Shown: one piece after another, positions 17,788 through 27,359 of the stretch
Numbering within the stretch: position 1 is the stretch's first letter
How the letters are laid out: each line of letters begins with the position of its first letter
DNA from: CAWIMX01 sp963792785
Lineage (GTDB): Bacteria > Acidobacteriota > Vicinamibacteria > Vicinamibacterales > CAVVIG01
Assembly (NCBI GenBank): GCA_963792785.1
Contig: CAWBXO010000004.1
Coordinates: forward strand, 434,001-498,000
DNA: 64,000 nucleotides
Direction: 5' to 3'
Made by a program: the position numbers and the translations under genes
The notes under the pieces: generated by a model
The model's database searches: none
What the model saw: only the letters and a program-made list of their open reading frames with translations
What the model was told of the DNA's origin: nothing

Positions 17788-19599
17788 TTGAGTGCTTTGC
17801 TGCGGGAGCTTCCACCGCGCGCTCGCTGGTACATCCTCTCGGTCATCGCGCTGGGGGCGATCGTCTTCGTCTGGCTCATCCCGCGCGCCAACGTCTTCCC
17901 GATTCTCCCGCTCGCGCTCCTGATCCTGCTCTCGTCGCTGACCTCGGCGTTCAAGGTCCACTTCCCGATCGCGAGCGGCTCGAACATGTCCGTCTCGTAC
18001 GTCGTGGACATCGCGTCGCTGATCCTGCGCGGCCCGCACGCCACGATGATCGTGGGCGCCGCGAGCGGCTGGAGCCAGTCGACCTTCAAGTCGGCGACCC
18101 GCAACCCCGGCTACCGGACCCTGTTCAACATGGCGATCCTGGTCCTCACGGTCCAGGCCTCGGGGCAGGTCTACCAGCGGCTCGGCGGCACGTCCGAGAT
18201 CGACACGGCCAGCATCGCCCTGCCCGTCGCGGCGTCGGCGTTCACCTACTTCATCATGAACACGGTGCCGATCGCGATCGCGATCGCGCTGACGACCCGC
18301 CAGAGCGCCTGGCGCGTCTGGCGGACCGAGTTCGCGTCGAGCGCCCCGAGCTATCTCATCGGCGCGGCCGCGGCCGTCATCGCCATCGCCGTCACCGAGA
18401 GCGCGGGCGCGTGGCTCACGCTCCTGCTCGCGTCGGCGCCGCTCTACCTCACCTACCGGATCTACCGGTCGGGCGTCGAGACCGAGGCGCGGCAGGGCGC
18501 CATTCTCGAGGCGGCGCACGACGCGATCATCACCATCGACCCGAGCCTCAACATCCGCGAGTTCAACCCCGCCGCCGAGCAGCTGTTCGGCCGCGCGCGC
18601 ATGGACATCCTGGGCCGCCGCGTGGACCTCCTGCTGCCCGAGAAGGATCGCGCGCCGTGGACGGCGGCGCTCGACGAGTACCGCAACACGGGCGGCGGTC
18701 CGCTCGCCCGCCAGCACATCGAGATCGTCGGCCTCAAGGCCGATGGCGGCGAGTTCCCCGCCGAGCTCACCATCGCCCGCATCGGCGGCGAGGGCGGCCG
18801 GGCCCTCACCGCCTTCATTCGCGACATCACCGAGCGCCGCACCCTCGAGGAGCAGCTGCGCCAGTCGCAGAAGCTCGAGGCCATCGGACGCCTCGCCAGC
18901 GGCGTCGCGCACGACTTCAACAACATTCTGATGAGCATCATGGGCTCCGCCGAGCTGCTCCTCATGACGCTGCCGCCCGACGACCCGAGCGAGAGCGAGG
19001 CGCGCGAGATCAAGCTCTCCGTCCAGCGGGGCGCGAGCCTCACGCGGCAGCTGCTGGCCTTCAGCCGCCGCCAGGCGACCAGCCCGCGGCTCTTCGAGCT
19101 GGGGGAGGTCGCCGCCAGCATGAACACCATGCTCCGGCGCCTCTCCGGGCCCGAGATCGAGTTCGACATCGTCCGCGATGTGCCGGTGCACGTGATCGCC
19201 GACCAGGCGCAAATCGAACAGGTGGTCCTCAACCTCGTCGTCAACGGCCGCGACGCGATGCCCGACGGCGGCCGGCTCACCGTCACCGTGGACGACGTGG
19301 AGCTGACGGGCACGGCGGCCGTCGCCGCGGCCGAGGGCAACGAGGGCCGCTACGCGCGGATCGTCGTCGCCGACACCGGCACCGGCATCGACGAGCAGAC
19401 GCGCGCCCGGTTGTTCGAGCCCTTCTTCACCACCAAGGAGCAGGGCAAGGGCACCGGCCTCGGCCTCTCCATCGTCTACGGAATCGTGAAGCAGAGCGGC
19501 GGCTACATCTCGCTCGCGAGCGAGGTGGGCCACGGCACGGCGTTCACGATCGTGCTGCCGCTCGCGAGCGTCCTCGAGTCCCCGCCGGTGCCCGCCTGA
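17788..19599 (+). CDS. membrane-bound PAS sensor histidine kinase
   Basis: 603 residues from TTG at 17788. Six to seven hydrophobic segments in the first 230 residues form an integral-membrane sensor, followed by a PAS domain (about 232-345: AHDAIITIDPSLNIREFNPA), a HisKA domain with His375 in GVAHDFNNILMSI and a HATPase_c domain (NLVVNGRDAM, DTGTGIDE, GKGTGLGLSIVYG). The HDFNN-type H-box is that of hybrid kinases, but no receiver domain follows. Divergent from the efflux operon; no response regulator nearby. Confidence 0.88.
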   Translation: MSALLRELPPRARWYILSVIALGAIVFVWLIPRANVFPILPLALLILLSSLTSAFKVHFPIASGSNMSVSYVVDIASLILRGPHATMIVGAASGWSQSTFKSATRNPGYRTLFNMAILVLTVQASGQVYQRLGGTSEIDTASIALPVAASAFTYFIMNTVPIAIAIALTTRQSAWRVWRTEFASSAPSYLIGAAAAVIAIAVTESAGAWLTLLLASAPLYLTYRIYRSGVETEARQGAILEAAHDAIITIDPSLNIREFNPAAEQLFGRARMDILGRRVDLLLPEKDRAPWTAALDEYRNTGGGPLARQHIEIVGLKADGGEFPAELTIARIGGEGGRALTAFIRDITERRTLEEQLRQSQKLEAIGRLASGVAHDFNNILMSIMGSAELLLMTLPPDDPSESEAREIKLSVQRGASLTRQLLAFSRRQATSPRLFELGEVAASMNTMLRRLSGPEIEFDIVRDVPVHVIADQAQIEQVVLNLVVNGRDAMPDGGRLTVTVDDVELTGTAAVAAAEGNEGRYARIVVADTGTGIDEQTRARLFEPFFTTKEQGKGTGLGLSIVYGIVKQSGGYISLASEVGHGTAFTIVLPLASVLESPPVPA

Positions 19600-19604
19600 A
19601 CCCC

Positions 19605-20699
19605 ATGGCGGCCATCGAGGCGCGCGGCGTGGTCGTGCGGGAGCCGCGCGGTCCCGTCGCGGTCGAGGACGTCCGGCTCGAGCCGCCGGGCCCGGGCGAG
19701 GCGCTCGTCCGCGTGCGCGCCTGCGGCGTCTGCCACTCCGACCTGCACGCCAGCCGCGGCGACTTCGGCGACCGCTTTCCCTACCTCCTCGGCCACGAGG
19801 CGGCCGGGCGCGTCGAGGCCGTGGGCGACGGGGTCACGACCCTCGCCGCGGGCGACACGGTCGCGCTCACGTGGCGCGCGCCATGCGGCCGGTGCCGGAT
19901 GTGCGCCTCCGGGCGCCCCGTGCGCTGCCTCAAGCCCGCGACCGCGCGATCGCGCGCGTACACGCACGACGGCGTCGCGCTCGGGCGGGTGCTCGGCCTG
20001 GGCACGCTGGCGACGCACGCCGTCGTGGCCGCCGCGCAGGCCATTCCCCTCGACGCGGCGCTCCCGGCGGAATCCACGTGCCTCATCGGCTGCTCGGTGG
20101 CGACCGGCGTCGGCAGCGCCATCTACACGGGCGCCGTGACGACGGGCGACACCGTGGCCGTGTTCGGCTGCGGCGCCGTGGGCCTGTCGGTCGTGCAGGG
20201 CGCGCGGATCGCGGGCGCGTCGCGCGTGTTCGCCGTGGATCTGTACGCCCGCAAGCTGGACTGGGCGCGCCAGTTCGGCGCCACCGACCTCGTGGACGCG
20301 CGCGCCGGCGATCCGGTGGCGGCGATTCGCGCGGCGACCGGGAACGCCGGCGTGTCGGCCGCGTTCGACGCCGTGGGGCTGCCCGTCACGCTGACGCAGG
20401 CCCTCGCCTCGGTGGAGGTGGGCGGGCGCACGGTGCTCATCGGCGTGCCGACCGCGGCGGCCGAGCTCCCGCTCTCGATGCCGGGGTTCTTCTACGCGCG
20501 CGGGGATCTGAAGGCGTCCTTCTTCGGCGACTGCCTGCCGGACCGCGATTTCGCGCGGATCCTGGGGTGGTATCGCAGCGGCGCGCTGAAACTCGACGAG
20601 CTGGTGACCGAGCGCATCGCGCTCGACGACGTGCCGCGGGCCTTCGAGGCCATGGAGCGCGGCGAAACCCTGCGATCGGTCGTCGTCTTCGACGTGTAG
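19605..20699 (+). CDS. zinc-dependent alcohol dehydrogenase (class III-like MDR)
   Basis: 364 residues. GroES-like half with catalytic zinc ligands Cys in CGVCHSD and His in GHEAAGRVE, and the structural zinc lobe CGRCRMCASGRPVRC. Rossmann half with VAVFGCGAVGLSVVQGARIAGA for NAD(P). The sequence is closest in style to S-(hydroxymethyl)glutathione/mycothiol-type dehydrogenases, but substrate is not fixed. Its TAG stop is the first three bases of the 166-bp repeat that follows. Starts five bases after the kinase gene ends. Confidence 0.87.
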   Translation: MAAIEARGVVVREPRGPVAVEDVRLEPPGPGEALVRVRACGVCHSDLHASRGDFGDRFPYLLGHEAAGRVEAVGDGVTTLAAGDTVALTWRAPCGRCRMCASGRPVRCLKPATARSRAYTHDGVALGRVLGLGTLATHAVVAAAQAIPLDAALPAESTCLIGCSVATGVGSAIYTGAVTTGDTVAVFGCGAVGLSVVQGARIAGASRVFAVDLYARKLDWARQFGATDLVDARAGDPVAAIRAATGNAGVSAAFDAVGLPVTLTQALASVEVGGRTVLIGVPTAAAELPLSMPGFFYARGDLKASFFGDCLPDRDFARILGWYRSGALKLDELVTERIALDDVPRAFEAMERGETLRSVVVFDV

Positions 20700-20861
20700 C
20701 AGCCCGTGGCAGAAGTGCCTCTGGGCTGCGAGACTCGGAGGAAGCAACCACAGAGACGCGGAGACACAGAGAATGCCAGGGTTTTCTCGGTGTCTCTGTG
20801 TCTCTGTGGCCCAGTTCTCTGTGCCTCGCCGGCCGTGTCGACTTTCACCACGGCCTCCTAG
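20696..20861. repeat. 166-bp CTAG-bounded intergenic element, copy B
   Basis: Begins (G)TAGCAGCCCGTGGCAGAAG and ends CCACGGCCTCCTAG; the two ends are imperfect inverted repeats. The centre holds a hairpin with CCACAGAGACGCGGAGACAC against GTGTCTCTGTGTCTCTGTGG. A second copy of identical length, about 93% identical by eye, is at 47322-47487. The left end provides the stop codon of the dehydrogenase gene. Confidence 0.88.
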
Positions 20862-20905
20862 CCGTCCGTCGTGCGGCGGTCGCGGGATTCTGATATCTTG
20901 CGATC

Positions 20906-21166
20906 GTGGTCGAGCAATGCCCGGCGTGCGGCGGCGGTGACGTGCACCACTCGCGACTGCGGAACTGGACGGAACGCCTGCGCTGGCGCCTGACGAGCCG
21001 CGTGCCCTTCCGCTGCCACCAGTGCGACTGGCGCGGCTGGCGCGACGAAACGGTGGCGCGGCGGCCCTCCGGTCAGATCGACGCGACCGAGCGGATCCTC
21101 CACCGCGACATCTCCGACGACGACATCGATCAGCTCGACGGCGGCGCCCCCGGATCGCTCACCTGA
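20906..21166 (+). CDS. small zinc-ribbon protein
   Basis: 86 residues from GTG at 20906. CPACGGGD and, 28 residues on, CHQCDW give two CxxC knuckles separated by a basic stretch, a zinc ribbon that may bind nucleic acid or protein. The C-terminal part is acidic. The last 37 bases overlap the convergent MFS gene. Not assigned to a named family. Confidence 0.6.
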   Translation: MVEQCPACGGGDVHHSRLRNWTERLRWRLTSRVPFRCHQCDWRGWRDETVARRPSGQIDATERILHRDISDDDIDQLDGGAPGSLT

Positions 21167-22296
21167 TACCCCAGGCTCAACAGCAGCGTCAGCACCAGGA
21201 ACGCGGCGGCCGACACGTATGGCACGCTCGCGCCGAACCGCTCCAGTGACGTGTTCCCCCACACGGGCCCGATCGTGCGGCTCAGGCTCTCGAGCGCGCT
21301 CGCGGTGCCCTGCACGCGCCCCTGCTCGTCGTCGCGCGCCGCGCGACTGACCAGGCTCGACATCGTCGGGTGGCCGAAGCCCATGCCGAGCGCGAGCGGG
21401 ATGAGCGCCACGGCGAAGAGCATCACCGAGTGCACCAGCGTGGCCGCGACCAGGCCCACCGCGGCGAGCGCCAGGCCGAGATCGAACGTGGCCTTGTCGC
21501 CGAGGCGCTTGACGATCGGACGGATGCACGCGCCCTGGATGACCGCGCCGAGCACGCCGAAGCCCGCCAGGAAGTACCCCGTGCGCACGGCGTCGAAGCC
21601 GAAGCGCGCCGCGGCGAAGAGCGCGAACGTCGTCTCGAAAATCGAGAACGAGAACCAGTAGACGAAATCCATCGCCAGCACGCGCCGGAGCAGCGGGCGC
21701 TGGAACAGCGCGCCGATATTGCGGAACGGCATGCCCGTGCCGGCGCGCGCCTTGTGCACCGATTCGGGGAGCCAGATCCACGCCATCCCCGTGGCGACGA
21801 GGGTGAGCCCGGCGGCGGCCCAGATGGGCGCCGCGTAGCTGATGCCGGCGAGCAGCCCGCTCAGCGCGGGCCCGAGGATGAAGCCCAGGCCGAACGCGGC
21901 GCCGATGAGCCCGTAGGCGCGGGCGCGGTCCTTCGGTTCGGTGACGTCGGCGACGTACGCGCGCGCGGTGGAGATGTTCCCGCCCGAGAGGCCGTCGACG
22001 ATGCGCGCGAGGAAGAGCACCCAGAGGCTGCCGGCGAGCGCGAGCATGACGAAGCTCACCACCGTGCCGGCGAGGCTGAAGATCAGGACGGGCCGGCGGC
22101 CGTGCCGGTCCGACAGATCGCCGAGAATCGGCGCCGCGATGAGCTGGCACACCGAGTACGACGCGAAGAGCATCCCGATCGCGATCGGCGACGCCCCGAA
22201 CGTCTCGGCATAGAACGGCAGGAGCGGGATGATGATCCCGAAGCCGATGAGGTTGACGAAGATCGTGAGAAAGATGACGAGAAGTGGACGCGTCAC
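21130..22296 (-). CDS. MFS transporter, TetA/multidrug type
   Basis: 388 residues with twelve predicted membrane helices, starting at GTG 22296. Motif A between helices 2 and 3 is GDLSDRHGRRPVLIFSLAGT, and helix 5 has the antiporter motif C (GAAFGLGFILGPALSGLLAG), both features of proton-driven DHA1 drug exporters. Only one base lies between its start and the end of the upstream peptidase gene, so the two may be co-transcribed. Confidence 0.85.
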   Translation of the reverse strand: MTRPLLVIFLTIFVNLIGFGIIIPLLPFYAETFGASPIAIGMLFASYSVCQLIAAPILGDLSDRHGRRPVLIFSLAGTVVSFVMLALAGSLWVLFLARIVDGLSGGNISTARAYVADVTEPKDRARAYGLIGAAFGLGFILGPALSGLLAGISYAAPIWAAAGLTLVATGMAWIWLPESVHKARAGTGMPFRNIGALFQRPLLRRVLAMDFVYWFSFSIFETTFALFAAARFGFDAVRTGYFLAGFGVLGAVIQGACIRPIVKRLGDKATFDLGLALAAVGLVAATLVHSVMLFAVALIPLALGMGFGHPTMSSLVSRAARDDEQGRVQGTASALESLSRTIGPVWGNTSLERFGASVPYVSAAAFLVLTLLLSLGYQVSDPGAPPSS

Positions 22297-22297
22297 G

Positions 22298-23960
22298 TTA
22301 CTTGGATGATCTCCCGGCGCGGGGGCCCTGGTTGTCGCGAACAGGCGCGTGGTCGAGGTTGGCGACGAGCGCGCCGGTCTCGTAGATCAGCCGCGCGACG
22401 TGCGCCAACTTGTCGAATTCGATCTTCGACACCTCGTCCGTGTTGGCATGGTAGTCGGGATGGAGCCCGGTGGTGAAGAACACGATCGGGATCCCTTTCG
22501 CCGCGTAGCTGTAGTGGTCGCTGCGGTAGTAGACCTGCTCGGGATCGCTCGGGTCGTTCATCTCGTAGTCGATCGCCATCGGCCGCTCGAGCCCCGCGTT
22601 CGCCCGCTGCAGCACCTGATCGAGCTCCGTGCTGATCCGATCGGATCCGACCACGTACACCGTGTTCGCCTCGCTCGCCTTGTCGTCGCGGTTGCGGCCG
22701 ATCATGTCGATGTTGAGCTGCGCGACGATCCGGTCGAGCGGGACTTCCGGGAAGTCCGCGAAGTACCGCGAGCCCGTACAGCCCGCGCTCCTCGCCCGTG
22801 TGCCAGACGAACAGCAGCGACCGCTTCGGCCGCGGGCCCTCCGCGAACGCGCGGGCGAGCGCCATCAGCGCCACCGTGCCCGAGCCGTCGTCGTCCGCGC
22901 CGTTCCAGATGCGATCGTCGAGCGCGCCGGGGCTGACGCGCCCGGGCGCCTGCGGGCGCCGGCCGTCGCGCACCGCGTTCTGCGCGTAGCCGACGTGGTC
23001 GTAGTGCGCGCCGAACGCGACGTAGGTGTCCCGCAACGCGGGATCCGAGCCCTCGACGAGGGCGACCACGTTCTCGGCGAGCTGGGTCCGGACGATCGCG
23101 TAGTCGGCGTCGACGTCGAACGTGAGCGACACGCCGGCAAGCTCGAAGTACGGCAGCGGATCCTGCGCGGCGGCCTTCCGCGCGAGCGCGTCGTAGGCCT
23201 CCGGCGCGCGGCTGAACAGAAACGCCAGCACCTCGGGGCTCACCGTGACCGCCGGCGGCCGCGCGCGATCGAGCCGCTCGACGGTCGTAAAATCCACCGG
23301 AGCCGGCTCGGCGGTCGCGCCGGCCCGACCCGCCCCGCCGGCCGGCGCGTCAGGGGTCGGGCCTATCGACGCGGCGGCGCGCAGCTGGTCGGTGGCGTAC
23401 CGCGCGCGGCCGGCCAGGATGCGGCGGGATGCCGTGTCGTCCATCCCCTTCGGCGCCTTGGCGCCGAGCCACACGACGGCGGCGCCCGACACGTCCCGCC
23501 CGCGGAAATCCTCGTGCGAGGCCGCGGGCACGTCCAGCCCGTAGCCGGCGAACACCACGCGGTCGATCGTCAGATGCTGGGGCCCGCCCATGTTGCGCGG
23601 GAACGTGACGCCCGCGCCGTCGGCGAAGGTGCGCGTGGTGTCCCCGACGCGCACCGTGAGGCGCGAGCGGCTGGTCGTCTTGACCCCGTTCACGCGAACG
23701 GTCTGCAGGTAGGACCCGCCGTCGCCGGCCGGCGTCACGCCCCAGGAGGCGAGGTGGGTTTCGATGTACCCCGCGGCCAGCCCGATGCCCGTGCCGAACA
23801 CCGCGCGGCCCTCGAGCTGGTCGGACGCGATGTAGCCGAGCCACTCGCGGAGGTCGCCGGTGGTGATGGAGGCCCCGCCGCCGGGAGCGGCGGCCAGGAC
23901 GGCCGCCCCGAGGATCAGGGTGGCGATGGCGACGAAACGGGTGCGACGCGACGGCCTCAT
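22298..23960 (-). CDS. M28 family metallopeptidase with PA insert, interrupted by a +1 frameshift
   Basis: N-terminal signal peptide (MRPSRRTRFVAIATLIL...), a PA-like insert around residues 130-200, then the zinc peptidase domain: GAHYDHVG, NGADDDGSGTVAL and HTGEERGLYG carry His, bridging Asp, and Glu ligands. After ERGLYG the frame changes near 22772 (one extra base) and continues as RYFADFP, then NIDMIGRN, ending at TAA 22298 with the last zinc His in FFTTGLHPDYHANTDE. Joined length about 553 residues. Secreted or periplasmic aminopeptidase. All catalytic motifs survive, so the indel is probably a sequence error. Confidence 0.85.
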
Positions 23961-24117
23961 GGCTCCTCCGGCCCCTAACTATAACTGGGCTTGCCAGATG
24001 GCGGGAGTTCGGGTAAGGTTTTTTCGACTGGACCTGCTGTCGCGCGTGCCTGCCCTTCCCACCGTCTGCATTGTCCGCCCGGTTCCTTCCATGACCGAGC
24101 ATTCCCTGGAGAGTTGA

Positions 24118-24768
24118 TTGGCTGTCCGTCTGTTCGTTGGCAACCTGCCGTACGGTACAACCGAGGCAGAACTCCGATCCCACTTCGGGACCGTCGCGCC
24201 GCCCTCGCAGGTCGTGCTGCCTGTCGATCGGGAGACGGGACGCCCGCGTGGGTTCGCGTTCGTGGAGTTCCTCGACCGCGCGCATGCCGAGCAGGCCATT
24301 CAGCAGTTCAACGGGCAGGCCTTCAACGGACGGCCGATGGCCGTGAGCGAAGCCCGGGCTCGGGAGGATCGCGGACCGCGGCCGCCCGGCGGCTTCGCGC
24401 CGCGGCCCGGCGGCTTCTCGCCGCGCCCGCCCGGCGGCGGCGGGTTCGGCGCCCCGCGCTTCGATTCGACGGGCGCGGGCGCGCCCGCGCGCAACCGCAA
24501 CTTCGGACCTGACGCCAAGCCCGCGCGCGGCGGTCCCAAGTCCAAAAAGAAGGATGGCGACCGGCCCCGCGGGCCCATCCCGCTCAAGAGCACCGGGCGC
24601 TCCTTCACGCTCGACGACGACTCGCCGGACGAGGCGCTGCCGGATATCGACGATTTCGCGACCAGCCAGCCCGACAATCCCGACGAGCCGGACGCGAAAG
24701 GCCAGACGGACGAGCCGGACGACCACGACGAGGCAGACGAGCAGGACGTCGACGAGGGAGACGAGTAG
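24118..24768 (+). CDS. RRM-domain RNA-binding protein with Gly/Pro-rich middle and acidic tail
   Basis: 216 residues, starting at TTG 24118 with GGAGAG six bases upstream. Residues 1-80 are an RNA recognition motif with RNP2 LFVGNL and RNP1 RGFAFVEF. Then comes an RGG/PGG-like linker (about 85-150), a basic patch GGPKSKKKDGD and a tail in which 30 of the last 50 residues are Asp or Glu. Bacterial single-RRM proteins with glycine tails are cold- or stress-related; the long acidic tail is unusual. The 157 bases upstream hold no gene. Confidence 0.85.
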   Translation: MAVRLFVGNLPYGTTEAELRSHFGTVAPPSQVVLPVDRETGRPRGFAFVEFLDRAHAEQAIQQFNGQAFNGRPMAVSEARAREDRGPRPPGGFAPRPGGFSPRPPGGGGFGAPRFDSTGAGAPARNRNFGPDAKPARGGPKSKKKDGDRPRGPIPLKSTGRSFTLDDDSPDEALPDIDDFATSQPDNPDEPDAKGQTDEPDDHDEADEQDVDEGDE

Positions 24769-24790
24769 CGGGCCGTCCCGCGTCACCGCC

Positions 24791-25060
24791 GTGAGCGACA
24801 ACCCCTGGAACCTCGTCCTCGAGCAGATCCGCCCTCGGCTCGACAGCGAGGACTTCCGCCGCTGGTTCAGCGGCACCCACTACGCCGCCGACGCCGGGGA
24901 CCAGATCAGCGTGTGGGTCCACAGCGAAGCCATCCGCCGGCACATCACCACGCATTTCCAGCTGCAGATCGACGCCGCGCTCGCCGCGATCGGGCGCCCC
25001 GACTCCGACATCCGGTTCGTCGTGACGGGTGTGGACGAGGACGACGACGAGATCGAGTAG
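24791..25060 (+). CDS. stand-alone DnaA N-terminal domain protein
   Basis: 89 residues from GTG at 24791. The pattern NPWNLVLEQIRPRLDSEDF, RRWFSGT, then ISVWVHSEAIRRHITTHF and IDAALAAIG matches domain I of DnaA (the part that binds DnaB and DiaA), yet the protein ends there with an acidic EDDDEIE tail. No AAA or DNA-binding domain follows. It lies 22 bases after the RRM gene. Function unknown; it could compete with DnaA for partners. Confidence 0.65.
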   Translation: MSDNPWNLVLEQIRPRLDSEDFRRWFSGTHYAADAGDQISVWVHSEAIRRHITTHFQLQIDAALAAIGRPDSDIRFVVTGVDEDDDEIE

Positions 25061-25065
25061 CCGCG

Positions 25066-25740
25066 TCAGCGATCCTGCGCGTCGTACACGCGGTGCAGGA
25101 CCATCGCCCGCGCGTCGTCGCGGCCCGGCACGGACACCGTGACGAAGAGCTGGCGGCCGTCGGCATCGACGGCGTAGCGCTCGGTGACCGTGTCCTGGCC
25201 GAGTCCGGCAATCCGGCTCACCAGGGTCGTGCCCTCCCAGTGGGTCTGGCGCTCGGCGCCGGTGCTCTCGTCCTTGATCTTCGAGTCGTCCGGCGCGAAG
25301 CGCGTCGTCAGGCCATCGCCGGTCGTCAGGATCACCAGCGAGCCGGTCTGGACGATCGTCAGCCGCGCCGGCGCGTCGAGCACGCCGCGCAACTCCTCGC
25401 TCCGCCGGGCCGCCGCGTCGGGGTCGCCGCCGCGCGCGCCGCTCCGCGGCCCGCCGAAGCCGCCGCCGCCAAAGCCGCCACCGCCGCCGAGGCCCCCGCC
25501 GCCACCGCCGGGAAACCCACCGCCGAAACCACCGCCACGGCCACCGCCGCGGCGTCCACCGGGCGATCCTGCCTGCGCCCCGGCCGGTGCGGGCCGGTCG
25601 CTCAGGTCCACGTTGAGCGTCCACGCGCCGACGATCGACGGCGCGGGCGTCTGCGCGTAGCCTGACGGTCCGGCCACATACGCGATGATGGCGAGCCCTG
25701 CCGCGGCCACCACCGCAAGGGTCCCGTCACTTCCCCGCAT
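25066..25740 (-). CDS. secreted glycine-rich protein
   Basis: 224 residues from ATG 25740 (GAAGAGG upstream); an in-frame ATG at 25875 would overlap the divergent kinase. Signal peptide about 1-30, then a lipocalin-like opening (SIVGAWTLNVDLSD), a 50-residue Gly/Arg/Phe-rich segment at roughly 55-105, and a beta-rich half (RLTIVQTGSLVILTT, then KDESTGAERQTHWEG). Similar proteins in acidobacteria have no known function. Confidence 0.65.
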   Translation of the reverse strand: MRGSDGTLAVVAAAGLAIIAYVAGPSGYAQTPAPSIVGAWTLNVDLSDRPAPAGAQAGSPGGRRGGGRGGGFGGGFPGGGGGGLGGGGGFGGGGFGGPRSGARGGDPDAAARRSEELRGVLDAPARLTIVQTGSLVILTTGDGLTTRFAPDDSKIKDESTGAERQTHWEGTTLVSRIAGLGQDTVTERYAVDADGRQLFVTVSVPGRDDARAMVLHRVYDAQDR

Positions 25741-25873
25741 CACGACCTCTTCCTGCTGGCACTGGCATGCGCTCTTTCCATCCTCCACTTCGCGCGCCGC
25801 AGTGCGTATGAAAAGACCATGACAGCCGCACGGCCCGGGCGGCGATCCGATTCGACGGATTACAGTAGGTGAC

Positions 25874-27355
25874 ATGCCGGCCCGCTGGCACCGCAGCCTC
25901 TACTGGCGCATCGCGCTCGGCTTCGTGGGATTCCTCGCGGCGATGCTCGTCGTGCAGGGTCTGCTGTTCGTGTGGGTCACGGCACGGTCGGGCCGGACCG
26001 CCGCGGGCGAGTCACCTCAGCGGTTCGCGCAGGCCCTCGCCGGCGACCTCGCGATCACGATCGCGGGCGAGCCCACGGTCGACGTCGGCGCGTACGTGAA
26101 GGACCGGTACGCGCGCGAGGACCTGCCCTTCTTCATCCTGCTCGCCGACGGATCGCTCATTACCGGCGACGACACGCCCGTGCCGGACGACCTGCTGCGC
26201 GCCGCGCGGGTGCGGCTGGCGCGGCGGCGCGAGCGGCCGTTCGGGCCCCTGCCCGGCGGACGCGGATTCGACGGGCGCCCCGGCGGGCGCGGGCTCCTGC
26301 CGCCGCCAGGGCCGCCGGGCTCGGCGATCGCGCCGATCATCGTGGGAGGCGACCTGGCGGGGGTCGTCGGCGTGCTGCCGGAGGCGCCGTTCACCGCCGT
26401 GCTGCGGCGGTTCGCGCCGATTCTGGGAGCGGTCGCGATGGGCGTGCTGCTGCTCGGCGCGGTGGGCGCGTCGGTGCTGGTGTTCGGGCCCGCGCGCCGG
26501 CGGCTGCGCGCGCTCGAGCAGGCGACGCGCGCGCTGGGCGGCGGCGATCTCAGCGCGCGGGCGCCGGAGGGCGGGGGCGACGAGATCGCGGCCGTCGCGG
26601 CGGCGTTCAACACGATGGCGGTGGATCTCGGCGCGCGGGCGGACGCGCTGGCCGCGTCGGATCGCACGCGCCGCCAGTTGCTCGCCGACGTGTCGCACGA
26701 GCTGATGACGCCCATCACGGCGATGCGCGGCTACCTCGAGACGCTCGGTATGCCCGAGGTCCGCCTGGACGAGTCGACGCGGACGCGGTATCTGGGCATC
26801 GTCGAGGACGAGGCCACGCGCCTGGAGCGCATCGTCGGCGACCTGCTGGATCTGGCGCGCCTCGAAGGCGGCGGCGGCGACTGGTCGCCGGGCCAGGTGT
26901 CGGTGGCGCGGGTCTTCGAGCGCGTGTCGGCGCGCCACGAGCGGCGGGCGGAAGAGGCCGGCGTGGGGCTGGTGCACGCGATCGCGCCGGGCGTGGAGCT
27001 GGTGCCCGGCGACGCGAGCCGCATCGAGCAGGCGCTGCAGAACCTGGCGGCGAACGCCCTGCGCTACGCGCCGCGCGGCTCGTCGGTACGGCTCGCCGCG
27101 CGGCCGTCGGCCCTGCCGGACGGGCGGCCCGCGGTGACGATCACGGTGGAGGACGAAGGCCCCGGTATCGCGCCGCAGCACCTCCCGCACATCTTCGATC
27201 GCTTCTACAAGGCGGATGCCTCGCGCAATGTGAGCGCGACGGGCAGCGGCCTCGGGCTGTCGATCGTCAAGGCGATCGTCGAGCGCCACGGCGGCACGAT
27301 CGTCGCGGACAGCGCCCCCGGCCGCACCGTGTTCACGATCGCGCTCCCGGCGTGA
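25874..27355 (+). CDS. sensor histidine kinase with HAMP domain
   Basis: 493 residues. Membrane helix about 11-33, a periplasmic domain interrupted by a Gly/Pro/Arg-rich stretch (residues 120-155), second helix about 178-200, HAMP, HisKA with His275 in ADVSHELMTPITAMRGY, and HATPase_c (NLAANALRYAP, DEGPGIAPQ, SATGSGLGLSIVKAIV). It is an OmpR-partner type kinase without a regulator beside it. Starts five bases after an out-of-frame ATG. Confidence 0.88.
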   Translation: MPARWHRSLYWRIALGFVGFLAAMLVVQGLLFVWVTARSGRTAAGESPQRFAQALAGDLAITIAGEPTVDVGAYVKDRYAREDLPFFILLADGSLITGDDTPVPDDLLRAARVRLARRRERPFGPLPGGRGFDGRPGGRGLLPPPGPPGSAIAPIIVGGDLAGVVGVLPEAPFTAVLRRFAPILGAVAMGVLLLGAVGASVLVFGPARRRLRALEQATRALGGGDLSARAPEGGGDEIAAVAAAFNTMAVDLGARADALAASDRTRRQLLADVSHELMTPITAMRGYLETLGMPEVRLDESTRTRYLGIVEDEATRLERIVGDLLDLARLEGGGGDWSPGQVSVARVFERVSARHERRAEEAGVGLVHAIAPGVELVPGDASRIEQALQNLAANALRYAPRGSSVRLAARPSALPDGRPAVTITVEDEGPGIAPQHLPHIFDRFYKADASRNVSATGSGLGLSIVKAIVERHGGTIVADSAPGRTVFTIALPA

Positions 27356-27359
27356 TCCG

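Noticed and set aside
18411..19604. N-terminal extension of the alcohol dehydrogenase frame
   Set aside because: The open frame continues far upstream only as a shadow of the kinase gene; the Zn-dehydrogenase starts naturally at ATG 19605.
24791..25060. Replication origin near a DnaA-like gene
   Set aside because: Only DnaA domain I is present; no dnaN, gyrB or clusters of DnaA boxes are nearby.
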